Assembly (NCBI GenBank): GCA_002499445.1
Contig: DALS01000020.1
Location: forward strand, 1-24,996
Origin: Methanosarcina sp. UBA293
Lineage (GTDB): Archaea; Halobacteriota; Methanosarcinia; Methanosarcinales; Methanosarcinaceae
Reading direction: 5' to 3'
Length of the DNA: 24,996 bases
Below, piece after piece: positions 1 through 7,769 of this stretch; the stretch's first letter is position 1; each line of letters begins with the position of its first letter. The position numbers were made by a program, and so were the translations under genes. The notes under the pieces were generated by a model, which was not told where the DNA came from, searched no databases, and saw only the letters and a list, made by a program, of their open reading frames with translations.

Positions 1-248
1 TCTTTACCTTTTGATAGGTCCTTAAATTGTACTATTCGCGGATCAGTACTCGAAGCGGCTACCGCCGTATAATCAATGTAATTACCCCCACCGGATAGGC
101 GTTGTGTAGCAGGAGGAGTTCCTGCACCAAGGGGGGTTTTGTATACATTAATTGATGCCGAGGCTGCTGTAGACAATAAAGTCAACATCACTAATATAGT
201 GAAAACAGATAGTGTCATTTGCCATACATACTTTCTATTATTTTTCAG
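1..248 (-). CDS. Secreted surface protein, N-terminal part (cut by window edge)
   Basis: A minus-strand reading frame is open from about 262 to the window edge. It shows a classic signal peptide: a basic start (KNNRKYVW), a hydrophobic core (MTLSVFTILVMLTLLS) and a cleavage site after TAASA, followed by a polar, Gly/Ser/Thr-rich mature region beginning SINVYKTPLG. The product is therefore exported, probably to the cell envelope. No domain can be named from about 80 residues. The start is unusual. The only in-frame ATG (216-218) lies inside the signal sequence and would remove its basic end. A CTG at 246-248 sits 8 nt after a strong GGAGG site and gives a normal signal peptide, so I used it. 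The ATG start remains possible. Export is fairly sure; function unknown. Confidence 0.6.
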   Translation of the reverse strand, partial: MKNNRKYVWQMTLSVFTILVMLTLLSTAASASINVYKTPLGAGTPPATQRLSGGGNYIDYTAVAASSTDPRIVQFKDLSKGK

Positions 249-340
249 TTCATTTCCCTCCTGTTATTCTCATAACTTGATTCGGGAAGACCCGTAATCA
301 AAAATAACAGACTAAAATTAATTAAGAAATACATGATAAA

Positions 341-352
341 TTAATATATAAA
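341..352 (-). promoter_or_regulatory. TATA box for the secreted-protein gene
   Basis: On the minus strand the sequence reads TTTATATATTAA, about 90 nt before the proposed start. This would give an mRNA leader of roughly 65-70 nt. It is inferred from motif and position only. Confidence 0.4.
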
Positions 353-431
353 GTTACTTGTTTTCAGGAAATTAAATAAAAAAAGAGAAGCGAGTTTAAA
401 GCTTTATCAAGCTCTATTTTAGACATAATAT

Positions 432-478
432 ATTATAACAGTATAAATTAATTTATTAATGCTTTTTACTGTTATAAT
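432..478. repeat. Perfect 12-bp inverted repeat
   Basis: ATTATAACAGTA (432-443) is matched exactly in reverse complement by TACTGTTATAAT (467-478), with a 23-nt AT-rich spacer. It could form a hairpin, serve as a binding site, or be the scar of an element. It lies between the secreted-protein promoter and the cas1 remnant. Confidence 0.6.
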
Positions 479-639
479 CAAAAAAATAACGACTATGAGA
501 AGGTTATATAATGTACAGATCTTGACAAACCTCTTTATTATTACGGAGTTAGGAGGTTACTAATGCGCTGACCTTTGAGTTGGGGCAACCGTAAGTAATT
601 CCATTTCCAGCAAAAGTTGATAAAATATCCACAATTTAC

Positions 640-940
640 AAAATTTCATCAGTTTCAGGCATGTGGCAAACACTGTGCTCAATTATGGCTATGCTTTGTT
701 CGAAGCTGAGTGTTTAAGAACCACATTGGCAGTAATTAGCCTTGTTGAAAGTGGAGCATTCTCAATATTTCTTATGTTTATTGGAAGAAACCAGGGTTTT
801 CTAAAGGAACTTTACATTATATGAAACAAAATACCAAGTCGGATAAACCATTTACTCTTAATGCTCATGTTCTGGAAAGGGTGAATAAATGGGAGGTTCT
901 GGTTTCAGGTCAAAAGCAAAAATGTGTATATTTACTGTAA
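640..940 (+). pseudogene. cas1: Degraded cas1 (CRISPR integrase) remnant
   Basis: Two reading frames, offset at about 756-764, together recall the Cas1 family. The first (frame of position 666) reads ANTVLNYGYALFEAECLR then TLAVISLVESG. The first part matches the family's conserved LNYGYxxLEAE helix, and the second matches the later LVDLAVISLxESG stretch. The second frame (from 761) reads ISYVYWKKPGFSKG, TLHYMKQN and KPFTLNAHVLERV, like the C-terminal helix-turn-helix-like end of archaeal Cas1, and stops at 938-940. The segments are joined by at least two internal deletions. These removed the region with the catalytic His and the second metal-binding acidic residue, so the gene cannot be functional. 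No start codon, cas2, other cas gene or CRISPR array is visible. Recognition is by motif memory, not alignment. Confidence 0.65.
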
Positions 941-1182
941 AATGTAAAAATAGTAAAACGACATCAATAGAGTTTGTAAAAGAGCTGTAAATCTAATTAA
1001 TTTTACATCTCTTAGTAGAATTCAGTGTTATGGTTCAATTACCTGAAATAATTGAGAAAAATAGGCAATGATCGAAAATTCGGCTACATCATTAATTTTT
1101 AGAGGGGGAAATTTACTTCTGATTAAACAATTGATGCTTAATATATTTGTTGAAAGTTTTTTCTAGAAAAATTCAAAAAACA

Positions 1183-1190
1183 TATATAAT
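1183..1190 (+). promoter_or_regulatory. TATA box placing the mRNA start at the ATG
   Basis: TATATAAT is centred about 26 nt before the ATG at 1212, the usual archaeal distance from TATA box to transcription start. There is no Shine-Dalgarno sequence before the ATG, so the mRNA is probably leaderless or nearly so. Confidence 0.6.
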
Positions 1191-1211
1191 ACGCGTATTG
1201 TTTTGTAACTT

Positions 1212-3170
1212 ATGAGTAAATATGATGAGGTTGTCAACTGTAGACTTATGACTTTGAAAAGGAAAGGGAGGGTAACAACTTATAAATCCAATTTGGATTC
1301 ATCTCAAATTGAGCAAGCTAAACAAACAATGAGTGTCCAGCTGCCAACAGTAAAAAAAGAACTGTATGATTTACTCTCTGAAATAGAAACATTAATTTTA
1401 GATGATTTAAATCCTCTCGATGCTTTAGGACATAATACAACAAAGAATTTGCTTGTAGATCCAGAAACAAATAGAAAAGATAGCTTTGATAATAGCCAGT
1501 TAGAAGTCGAGATAGTTCAGAATGTAATTTTAAAAAATAAACAAGAAAATTATCGTAAAGTATCGACTTATGAAAATCTCAAGAAGTTTGATGATCTTCT
1601 TAAGGATTTCAGAGATAAACTGTATTATTATCTAATGTATAGTATTTATTCAGATGAAACGTTAAACTCAATTGAAAAAGAAATTCTTTTTGATACTATC
1701 CTCAACTTTCTGATTCTCAGAGGTGACGCATTCCCTTTTCATTACAAGAAAGTAGCTTTAGAGCTATTTTCGGACTCTAGAATCAAAAAAATGTTCGAGA
1801 AATTAGGGTTTACAATAGAAGAATACTTTGAAACTATTGAGGAAATTCAAAGACAAAATATTGCTTTCATTAAAGAGAGAGTAACTAAGCTTGACGAAGT
1901 ACGAAAAGATTTTTTTGAGCGTTTTGATAAATATTTTAAAGAATTCGACGACCCTCAAAAGACAGTTGAAATGTGTAAAGCTCAAGTTGGTGAAGACTTA
2001 TTAGATAAACGTTGCAGAGATTTTTTGAGTATTGGTCTCAAAGATAATTACAAAATAATTCCAAACGAAATAACAAATGAAAAAATTCTTGATCTATTGT
2101 CATTGGAATTTGGATGCAATGAACATTGGACATCCCCTTTAGATAAAAGCGATATTGAGCTTAAACCTCTTATACATATAGACAAAGAGTATTATTGCTT
2201 TTTAATTCCTCATCTTGTAAGAAATGTTATACCTATTATTGAATCAATATTTTCCGAAAAGTTTTCTGAAAAAGAGTTCAAGAAATATATTGAAATAAAA
2301 AGCGATTTCTTTGAACAAAAATCATTTGAACTGTTAAGGAATGTACTCCCAAAAGCTACAATTCAAGAGAATCTATATTATCCGATCAATGAAGAGGGAG
2401 AAGACAAATATCCTGAAATTGATGGTGTTGTTTCCTATAAAGATAGTTTGCTTCTTGTAGAAATTAAAGCAAAAAAAAGAAGAAGTATTGCCGGAAGGAA
2501 AGATATTTTAACAATATCTAAAGGTGACTTTAAGAAGAATATCAGTGAAGCTTTTGAGCAGTCAAAAAGAGCACTTGATTATGTTTTAAGTTCAGAAGAA
2601 GTTGGATTTTACAATAATAATCATACAGAAATAATGAAAATAAAAAAAGAGGATTATAAAAACATCTTTTTAGTTAATATTAGTTTGGAAGCATTTGAAG
2701 AGTATTCTACTGCCCTAAATAAAGTAAAGTTGTGGGATTCAAAATTGTTATGTGGTACCCATTATCCATTTGCTATAAGCATATATGATTTGATGGTTAT
2801 AACTGATATCTTAGAGAATTCAGATGATTTTATAAAATATTTACAGGAAAGAATCAGTTTAAATAGAAAACAAGAAATTAGTTCGTTCGATGAGATTGAT
2901 TACTTTGGGTATTTTCTAAAACATGGCACGCTTTCAAAAACGAGTGATCTCCCAAAATCAGAAGATACAATAATAGTAAACGGATATAGTTCAGATATTG
3001 AAAGATATTACTCTTTTCTCCAAGGTGAAATTGAATACGCGAAAAAACCGGTTAGAAATAAAACTCACACTGAAATTATACGTGAGAAACTAGAAAAAGG
3101 AAGTTTGAGTAAAAACAATCGTTGTTGGTGTGGATCAGGTAAAAAATATAAACATTGTTGTTGTAAGTAG
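1212..3170 (+). CDS. PD-(D/E)XK nuclease-like protein with C-terminal SEC-C motif
   Basis: This 652-aa protein is largely helical and charged up to about residue 350. A PD-(D/E)XK nuclease-like core follows: a helix with a Glu (FFEQKSFELL), then EIDGVV with Asp404, then a hydrophobic strand ending in VEIKAKK with Glu417 and Lys419. This is the D-x(12)-ExK metal-binding arrangement. The extreme C-terminus (638-650) is a SEC-C zinc motif, CWCGSGKKYKHCC, as found at the end of SecA and of many stand-alone prokaryotic proteins. There is no signal peptide or TM helix, so it is cytoplasmic. Base composition is AT-rich compared with the genes from 3650 on, and the gene stands alone next to a cas1 remnant, which suggests horizontal transfer and perhaps a defence role. 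The substrate is unknown. The fold call rests on the motif; the defence role is inference. Confidence 0.75.
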   Translation: MSKYDEVVNCRLMTLKRKGRVTTYKSNLDSSQIEQAKQTMSVQLPTVKKELYDLLSEIETLILDDLNPLDALGHNTTKNLLVDPETNRKDSFDNSQLEVEIVQNVILKNKQENYRKVSTYENLKKFDDLLKDFRDKLYYYLMYSIYSDETLNSIEKEILFDTILNFLILRGDAFPFHYKKVALELFSDSRIKKMFEKLGFTIEEYFETIEEIQRQNIAFIKERVTKLDEVRKDFFERFDKYFKEFDDPQKTVEMCKAQVGEDLLDKRCRDFLSIGLKDNYKIIPNEITNEKILDLLSLEFGCNEHWTSPLDKSDIELKPLIHIDKEYYCFLIPHLVRNVIPIIESIFSEKFSEKEFKKYIEIKSDFFEQKSFELLRNVLPKATIQENLYYPINEEGEDKYPEIDGVVSYKDSLLLVEIKAKKRRSIAGRKDILTISKGDFKKNISEAFEQSKRALDYVLSSEEVGFYNNNHTEIMKIKKEDYKNIFLVNISLEAFEEYSTALNKVKLWDSKLLCGTHYPFAISIYDLMVITDILENSDDFIKYLQERISLNRKQEISSFDEIDYFGYFLKHGTLSKTSDLPKSEDTIIVNGYSSDIERYYSFLQGEIEYAKKPVRNKTHTEIIREKLEKGSLSKNNRCWCGSGKKYKHCCCK

Positions 3171-3334
3171 CTTGTTTATTATAAATAATTTTGCCATATC
3201 ACATCATTGAAGATTACTATACATATTTTTTGTTATTATATAATAGTATCAACAAATAATGTAAGTTTATTCATTTAAAGCATACAAAAAAGTCGACAAT
3301 TATCTAAGTAAGACTATAAATTAAATGATTATTT

Positions 3335-3416
3335 TTAAGGGGAACTTTTGAAAAAGAGGTTGTGCATTATCCATACACTAGCGTTACGTTTTTTCAAGAT
3401 ACCTATATCCCCTTAA
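3335..3416. repeat. Two-part inverted repeat (possible structured RNA or element end)
   Basis: TTAAGGGG (3335-3342) pairs with CCCCTTAA (3409-3416), and inside it TTGAAAAA (3348-3355) pairs with TTTTTCAA (3390-3397). The two helices are nested and separated by unequal internal loops. It is not followed by a T-run, so it does not look like a simple terminator. Confidence 0.45.
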
Positions 3417-3534
3417 CATAGTGCGATATATAGGATTCAAACCCACCAAATTTCCTTTCCCTCCCAATCCAAACAGTTCACTCAACAATATTTATATGTA
3501 GGAAGGATACAGTACAGCTTGTTTTTTCCAAACG

Positions 3535-3544
3535 TTTTATATTA
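3535..3544 (+). promoter_or_regulatory. TATA box for the CoA ligase gene
   Basis: The sequence CCAAACG TTTTATATTA has a plausible BRE followed by a TATA box. It would start an mRNA near 3565, with a leader of about 85 nt. A second TATA-like stretch is at 3490-3497. Confidence 0.45.
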
Positions 3545-3649
3545 CTCATACGATTATTTAATATAGCATGACATGTAGAGACATGGCAATCATGCACTGA
3601 AACTTATAACCTGAGAACGGTTTCACAAATCAAAAAGAAGGTCCTTTTA

Positions 3650-4951
3650 ATGAAATACTGGCAGCCGAAATACGAAACGATGAATCCCGAAGAAACGAAG
3701 AGATTGCAGCTAAAACGCCTTCAACAGAGCGTAAAGCTGGTCTATGACAATGTTCCTTTTTACAGGCAGAATTTCAAAGCAGCCGGAGTGACTCCTGATG
3801 ATATCAAAACTCTTGAGGATGTCCGAAAATTGCCTTTTACCCGAAAAACCGACCTTCGGGACAACTATCCTTTCGGGCTTTTTGCTGTCAGAAAAGAAGA
3901 CATAGTACGAATCCACGCCTCTTCAGGAACAAGCGGGAAGCCAACTGTAGTCGGGTACACCGCAAAAGATATCGAAACCTGGTCAGATATGAACGCCCGA
4001 AATCTTGTAATGATAGGGCTTTCCAAAGGCGATACCGTTCAGAACTCCATGAACTACGGGCTCTTTACAGGCGGCTTAGGTTTCCACTATGGCGTTGAGA
4101 AAATGGGTGCAATGGTTGTGCCGGCTGCAACTGGAAATACAGCCAGGCAGCTCGAGATGATGATCGACTTCGGGGTAACCGCAGTCCACTGCACTCCCTC
4201 CTATGCCTTTTACCTTGCTGAAACTGCCGAAGAACTGGATCTTGTGGACAAGCTCTCTTTAAAAGCCGCCATCTTCGGTGGAGAGCCCTGGTCGGAAAAT
4301 ACACGAAAGCAGCTTCAAAAGCGGCTTAACCTTAAAGCCTACGACTGCTACGGTCTTTCCGAGATGTTTGGGCCAGGCATCGGTTTTGAGTGCCAGGAGC
4401 AGGATGGCCTGCATATCTGGAGTGATAATTTCCTTGTCGAAGTCCTTGACGAAAATGGAGAACAGGTTTCCGAAGGTGAAAAAGGCGAACTTATCCTTAC
4501 TTCCATCAACAAGGAAGGCTTCTGCAACATCAGATACCGCACAGGCGACATGACAAGGCTTCTCGAATCCGAATGCGACTGCGGCAGGACAACCACAAGG
4601 ATTTCCCGCCTCATGGGCAGAGCAGATGACATGATGATCGTAAGAGGCATCAACGTTTTTCCCTCTCAGATCCAGGACGTCATCTCCCGAATCCCGCAGG
4701 TGGGCGAACACTTCCAGCTCATCCTCGACCGCAATAAACACATGCTCGATGAACTCACAATCGAAGTCGAACTTGAAAGTAACGCCTTTACCGGCGACCT
4801 GAAAGATCTCAAAGCCGTCCAGGAACATGTCCAGCACGAACTCAAAGCCGTCCTGAATATCCGCACAAACGTCGAGCTCCTTGAGAAAGGTAGCATTGAA
4901 AGAACCGGAGGAAAGGCAAAGAGAATTATCGACAGGCGCCAGCAGCTCTGA
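3650..4951 (+). CDS. Phenylacetate-CoA ligase family protein (AMP-forming)
   Basis: The 433-aa product is typical in length for the PaaK family. These enzymes activate an aryl- or acyl-carboxylate with ATP to an adenylate and transfer it to coenzyme A. Motifs in order: the P-loop-like adenylation motif SSGTSGKPTVVGY (about 90-102), YGLSEM followed by GPGIGFEC (core A5 region), YRTGD (A7), and RGINVFPSQIQ at the start of the mobile C-terminal domain. The protein is soluble. In methanogens, PaaK-like ligases are usually assigned to aryl acids such as phenylacetate or indoleacetate, linked to aromatic amino acid metabolism, but the substrate cannot be read here. The ATG has a modest GAAGGT site 8-9 nt upstream. 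The gene stands alone, with its own promoter and a terminator at 4991-5030. Confidence 0.88.
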   Translation: MKYWQPKYETMNPEETKRLQLKRLQQSVKLVYDNVPFYRQNFKAAGVTPDDIKTLEDVRKLPFTRKTDLRDNYPFGLFAVRKEDIVRIHASSGTSGKPTVVGYTAKDIETWSDMNARNLVMIGLSKGDTVQNSMNYGLFTGGLGFHYGVEKMGAMVVPAATGNTARQLEMMIDFGVTAVHCTPSYAFYLAETAEELDLVDKLSLKAAIFGGEPWSENTRKQLQKRLNLKAYDCYGLSEMFGPGIGFECQEQDGLHIWSDNFLVEVLDENGEQVSEGEKGELILTSINKEGFCNIRYRTGDMTRLLESECDCGRTTTRISRLMGRADDMMIVRGINVFPSQIQDVISRIPQVGEHFQLILDRNKHMLDELTIEVELESNAFTGDLKDLKAVQEHVQHELKAVLNIRTNVELLEKGSIERTGGKAKRIIDRRQQL

Positions 4952-4990
4952 GCCCCATCCAGCTTAGAAATATTATTTAGAAATTTAAAT

Positions 4991-5030
4991 AATCAGGGAG
5001 TTTTTGTTCTCTGATTTCTTTAACTTTTTT
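4991..5030 (+). terminator. Hairpin and T-rich terminator of the ligase gene
   Basis: AATCAGGGA (4991-4999) pairs with TCTCTGATT (5008-5016), with one G-T pair. A T-rich tail to 5030 follows. It begins 40 nt after the ligase stop codon. The tail merges with the start of dispersed repeat copy A. Confidence 0.6.
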
Positions 5031-5215
5031 CATACATTAAACAAATTTCAATTTTTTTTGGCATGAAAGTCTTTCAAGTACTTTTATTTCTTTGTGCCTG
5101 TTACTCGAAGAGTTTCATGTCCGTTTTTCTAACAACAGTCGTGTTGAAGATATTGTTTATTAGAGCCCTGGATAACTCCACGCTCGACGCAGGAGAGCGG
5201 CCTTCTCAAAAAGAA
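5018..5215 (+). repeat. Dispersed intergenic repeat, copy A
   Basis: It begins with TTTAACTTTTTT followed by an ATTAAACAAATTTCAAT block. It ends with GAGCCCTGGATAACTCCACG and the core CTCGACGCAGGAGAGCGGCC (5183-5202). The same blocks, in the same order and orientation, recur at 7537-7660 and 10437-10600, with a partial copy at 5585-5650. The middle is divergent. A 61-codon frame across it (5063-5248) has no ribosome binding site and no support from the other copies. Confidence 0.7.
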
Positions 5216-5248
5216 ACAATAAAACTAACATTAAAAACTACAGAATGA

Positions 5249-5584
5249 AAAATAATAGAGAAACATATCAAACCATAAAAATTGCTTGATAACAATACTA
5301 AAAACGACAAAATCCTGTAAAGATTTAAACAGAGAATGATTAAACTATACCTGAAAGATATTTTTCATTTTTTGTTTTGTTATTCTGCCACTTTCCCAAT
5401 CTCATTTTTTCATCTCTTTCTTCTCTTATTGTAGGGCCGCCAGACAAGCTGGCGGGGTTTCCGATACTATTTGAAATTAAAGCGGGTATTAATAGAACCA
5501 TTAATAGAGCCATTTGAAATTAAAGCCCTTTTCGGGACAGGATATTTGGCCTGTATAAATCTTATGTAATGCTGAGCTACTATC
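5249..5584. other. Non-coding stretch with hairpin and short direct repeats
   Basis: No gene is visible. A perfect 7-bp stem CCGCCAG/CTGGCGG (5437-5443 and 5449-5455) is present. The 15-mer ATTTGAAATTAAAGC occurs twice (5469-5483 and 5512-5526) around a short duplicated TTAATAGAxCCA. The start of repeat copy D follows. Confidence 0.5.
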
Positions 5585-5650
5585 ATTATCTCGATGCAGG
5601 AGATTGGTCTTTCTCTCTAAGTTTGCGAAGAAGCTAAAATTCCTGATTAT
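5585..5650 (+). repeat. Dispersed intergenic repeat, partial copy D
   Basis: CTCGATGCAGGAGA (5590-5603) matches the core of the other copies with one change. The flank TTTGCGAAGAAGCTAAAATTCC matches the right flank of copy C (CTGCGTAGAAGCTGAAACTT). Only the right half is recognisable. Confidence 0.6.
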
Positions 5651-5763
5651 TATAAAATGGAAATCTAAAAATAGCTAAAACCTAAAAAATGAAGGAACGT
5701 TTTTGAAGGTAACACATATCATTCAGAACTTGAATTGTCCTTAATATCAAAGTTCCTTTTACC

Positions 5764-7257
5764 TTATTTCTTTGGATCGAACTTTATAGCCCTATCGTAC
5801 ACAATCTCTGAGTAGGCTGGCCCGGTCTTTGTTGTGTTTTCCAGGTAGGCTCTCCAGCCAATGAAAAGCGGCTGATCCAGTTCTATGCCGTGAGGTCCTA
5901 CGCCGTAAGGAACTTCGTAGCAGTATGGGTCATTTTCGCTGCAGTTCCTGGCGAGCTTATAGACATACAGGTACTTCGCATTAGGATTGTTGGGAAGATA
6001 TTCCTCAGCAGACCCATTAAAGTCTGCGTCTGTGATTGCTCTAACGCCATTCCACACATCAGCTCCGTATATTGCGAAGTTTGAGTATGTCGCCTTTCCT
6101 GTTGCTACATGGTTGACCCCATAGACAATTATGAATTCATTAGTACTGTTGCCCAGAGTAATTGCTGGATCTCGCAAGAAAGGATAGTACTGCGAGGTGT
6201 TAAAGAAAGGAGGTGTCGGCGAAGAGGCAGTCTGATTTGCTGTCCATAGATAACATGCATCGTTGTTAGGACCCACGCCATTGATACCTCTCTGAATAGC
6301 GTCACTCCCTACCGGAACTGCCTGGCTGGTCGAAAGCTCTGTGGCATTCGACTCATTATATTTCTTGAGAATTGCAGTCTTTAGCTCTTCGAGATCATCT
6401 ATAAGCTCAAACTCTGTTTGCCCGGTTCCACGAACTCTCAGCTCTGGATAATCATATGGATCGATTTCCGTAGTGTTGTTGGGAGTAATTCGGAAAACAG
6501 TTGCAGGTGTATTATTTATGTAATCCTCGCCAGCCTGCGTGTCATTGAATAAGGCTGGACGGACAAATGCGGCAAATGTATCGGAGTTATTCTCAAGGCC
6601 CATGTTTAATATGGTTGAAGGAAGCACCTGGGTGTTAATTATGCCATTTGAATATCCTGCTGATTGGGCAGCAGCCCGGATGCGTTGATCAATTCCTTTA
6701 TCTGCCGTAATGATTATTACCGTGGTTTGATTGAAAGAATTTCCAGACGACCCATTTGGAGTTCCTTCGGTTTTGATAACTAGGTTGTTCACTGTATCTG
6801 CGATGTTAGAAAAGAGCCATCTCTTCTCATTTCCATATGTCCTGTGCATTATGTAGTTATCGTAGCTGAAGTACCTGCATTCTGGCGGTGTTCTTCCCAC
6901 GAAAACAACGGCTTCATCAGGACGAAGGTTCCAGATTGGAGTTGTATTCCCGCTCATCCCGAGTGCACTTGTTAACCTGGAAACACGTTCATCTACCCCA
7001 GAGCCAGTTGACGCTGGAACAAAATATGCCACATACTTTGTGGTAGGATTGTTTCCGTATGCAGAAGGTAATATTCCTTTCTCTAATAACCCAATTAAAT
7101 CAAAGTAACCCAATTCACCTTCCTGTACGGTGAATCCGTCCTGTTCTAAAGCCTGTCGAAAAGCCTCCGCATCATACGTTTTATTTTCTGCGAGGGCAGT
7201 TCCTGTTAACGATGTGAACAAAATGCCAAGTAGTATAAGTAGCGTATAAGTTTTCAT
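5764..7257 (-). CDS. Sequon-rich secreted protein of unknown function
   Basis: The 497-aa product has a clear signal peptide (residues 1-23, ending TGTALA before ENKTYD) and no C-terminal membrane anchor, so it is predicted to be released or loosely attached to the envelope. The mature chain holds many N-x-S/T sequons, at least fifteen by eye, consistent with an archaeal N-glycosylated surface protein. I recognise no catalytic motif. Visible stretches include VAYFVPASTGSG, DEAVVFVGRTPPECRY, TTVIIITADKGID and EFIIVYGVNHVATGKATYS. The strand-rich segment with ITADKG followed by a helix (QRIRAAAQSAGY) suggests an alpha/beta domain. The few cysteines could form disulfides. The start has a strong GGGGGA site 7-8 nt upstream. 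The gene stands alone between repeat copies D and B. The function should be left open. Confidence 0.85.
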   Translation of the reverse strand: MKTYTLLILLGILFTSLTGTALAENKTYDAEAFRQALEQDGFTVQEGELGYFDLIGLLEKGILPSAYGNNPTTKYVAYFVPASTGSGVDERVSRLTSALGMSGNTTPIWNLRPDEAVVFVGRTPPECRYFSYDNYIMHRTYGNEKRWLFSNIADTVNNLVIKTEGTPNGSSGNSFNQTTVIIITADKGIDQRIRAAAQSAGYSNGIINTQVLPSTILNMGLENNSDTFAAFVRPALFNDTQAGEDYINNTPATVFRITPNNTTEIDPYDYPELRVRGTGQTEFELIDDLEELKTAILKKYNESNATELSTSQAVPVGSDAIQRGINGVGPNNDACYLWTANQTASSPTPPFFNTSQYYPFLRDPAITLGNSTNEFIIVYGVNHVATGKATYSNFAIYGADVWNGVRAITDADFNGSAEEYLPNNPNAKYLYVYKLARNCSENDPYCYEVPYGVGPHGIELDQPLFIGWRAYLENTTKTGPAYSEIVYDRAIKFDPKK

Positions 7258-7536
7258 ATACTATTCCCCCCGTAAGCTGTAATTATTCTTGCAAAGAATT
7301 ACACTAAAAAAGAAAGGTTTCCTTCAACACCTTCTAAGACAATATACCTTCGATTCTTTCTAAAATTAGGTGTAAATCTTGCATGATCGATATTATAATT
7401 AACACAAATATATTAGAAACCTTGGTGGAACGTTGACTAAATTTTGATAGTTGATCCATTAACAGTTCTACTGGCTTCTTTTACTCCGCAGTGATTTTTG
7501 AAGGAACTTGAAGTTTGGAAACTCATCATTTCCTTT
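7258..7536. other. Upstream region of the secreted-protein gene
   Basis: No gene is seen. On the minus strand an AT-rich TATA-like sequence (CTAATATATTT, about 7408-7418) could drive the secreted-protein gene with a leader of about 125 nt. The rest is unassigned. Confidence 0.35.
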
Positions 7537-7660
7537 GACTTTTTTTGAATCCGTTAAACCAAATTTCAATCTATTCTTCAAACAGGAACCAGGTTGAGAA
7601 TATTGCTTTTAAGAACCAGGAAGAATCAACGCTCGACGCAGGAGAAAGCAGACTTTAATG
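7537..7660 (+). repeat. Dispersed intergenic repeat, copy B
   Basis: It shares TTTGACTTTTTTT, the TCCGTTAAACCAAATTTCAA block and ACGCTCGACGCAGGAGA (7629-7645) with the other copies. The spacer is shorter and the right flank different. It ends about 110 nt before the STAND gene, and copy C lies 150 nt after that gene in the same direction. Confidence 0.7.
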
Positions 7661-7723
7661 AAGTGAAGCCCTGAAAATGTTAAAACCTGTTAAATTTTCT
7701 TATTAATCGTTCTAAATAACAAA

Positions 7724-7734
7724 ATTTATTATAC
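7724..7734 (+). promoter_or_regulatory. TATA box for the STAND/TPR gene
   Basis: ATTTATTATAC lies about 40 nt before the ATG at 7770. It implies a leader of only 10-15 nt that just includes the strong GGAGGAG ribosome binding site at 7760-7766. Confidence 0.45.
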
Positions 7735-7769
7735 TGACTTCTAATATTAAAAAAGAATTGGAGGAGTTC

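Larger units (their letters stand above)
249..639. other. AT-rich gap before the cas1 remnant
   Basis: No intact gene is visible. The stretch holds the leader and promoter of the minus-strand secreted-protein gene, a perfect 12-bp inverted repeat (432-478), and an orphan ribosome-binding site (AGGAGG near 551) followed by ATG CGC TGA, that is, a start that stops at once. That orphan start may be debris of the lost cas genes next to it. Confidence 0.5.
3171..3649. other. Intergenic region with hairpin and ligase promoter
   Basis: No coding frame looks real here. The first half is very AT-rich, with no clear hairpin terminator for the nuclease gene. A two-part inverted repeat lies at 3335-3416. 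TATA-like sequences are at 3490-3497 and 3535-3544, ahead of the ligase gene. Confidence 0.5.

Noticed and set aside
941..1180. Possible cas2 remnant after the cas1 debris
   Set aside because: I looked for the Cas2 beta-strand start and found no convincing frame, only short fragments.
4259..4896. Several antisense frames inside the CoA ligase gene
   Set aside because: They are shadows of a gene with clear conserved motifs and have no start signals.
5063..5248. A 61-codon plus-strand frame after the CoA ligase gene
   Set aside because: It lies inside repeat copy A, has no ribosome binding site, and the other repeat copies do not keep the frame.
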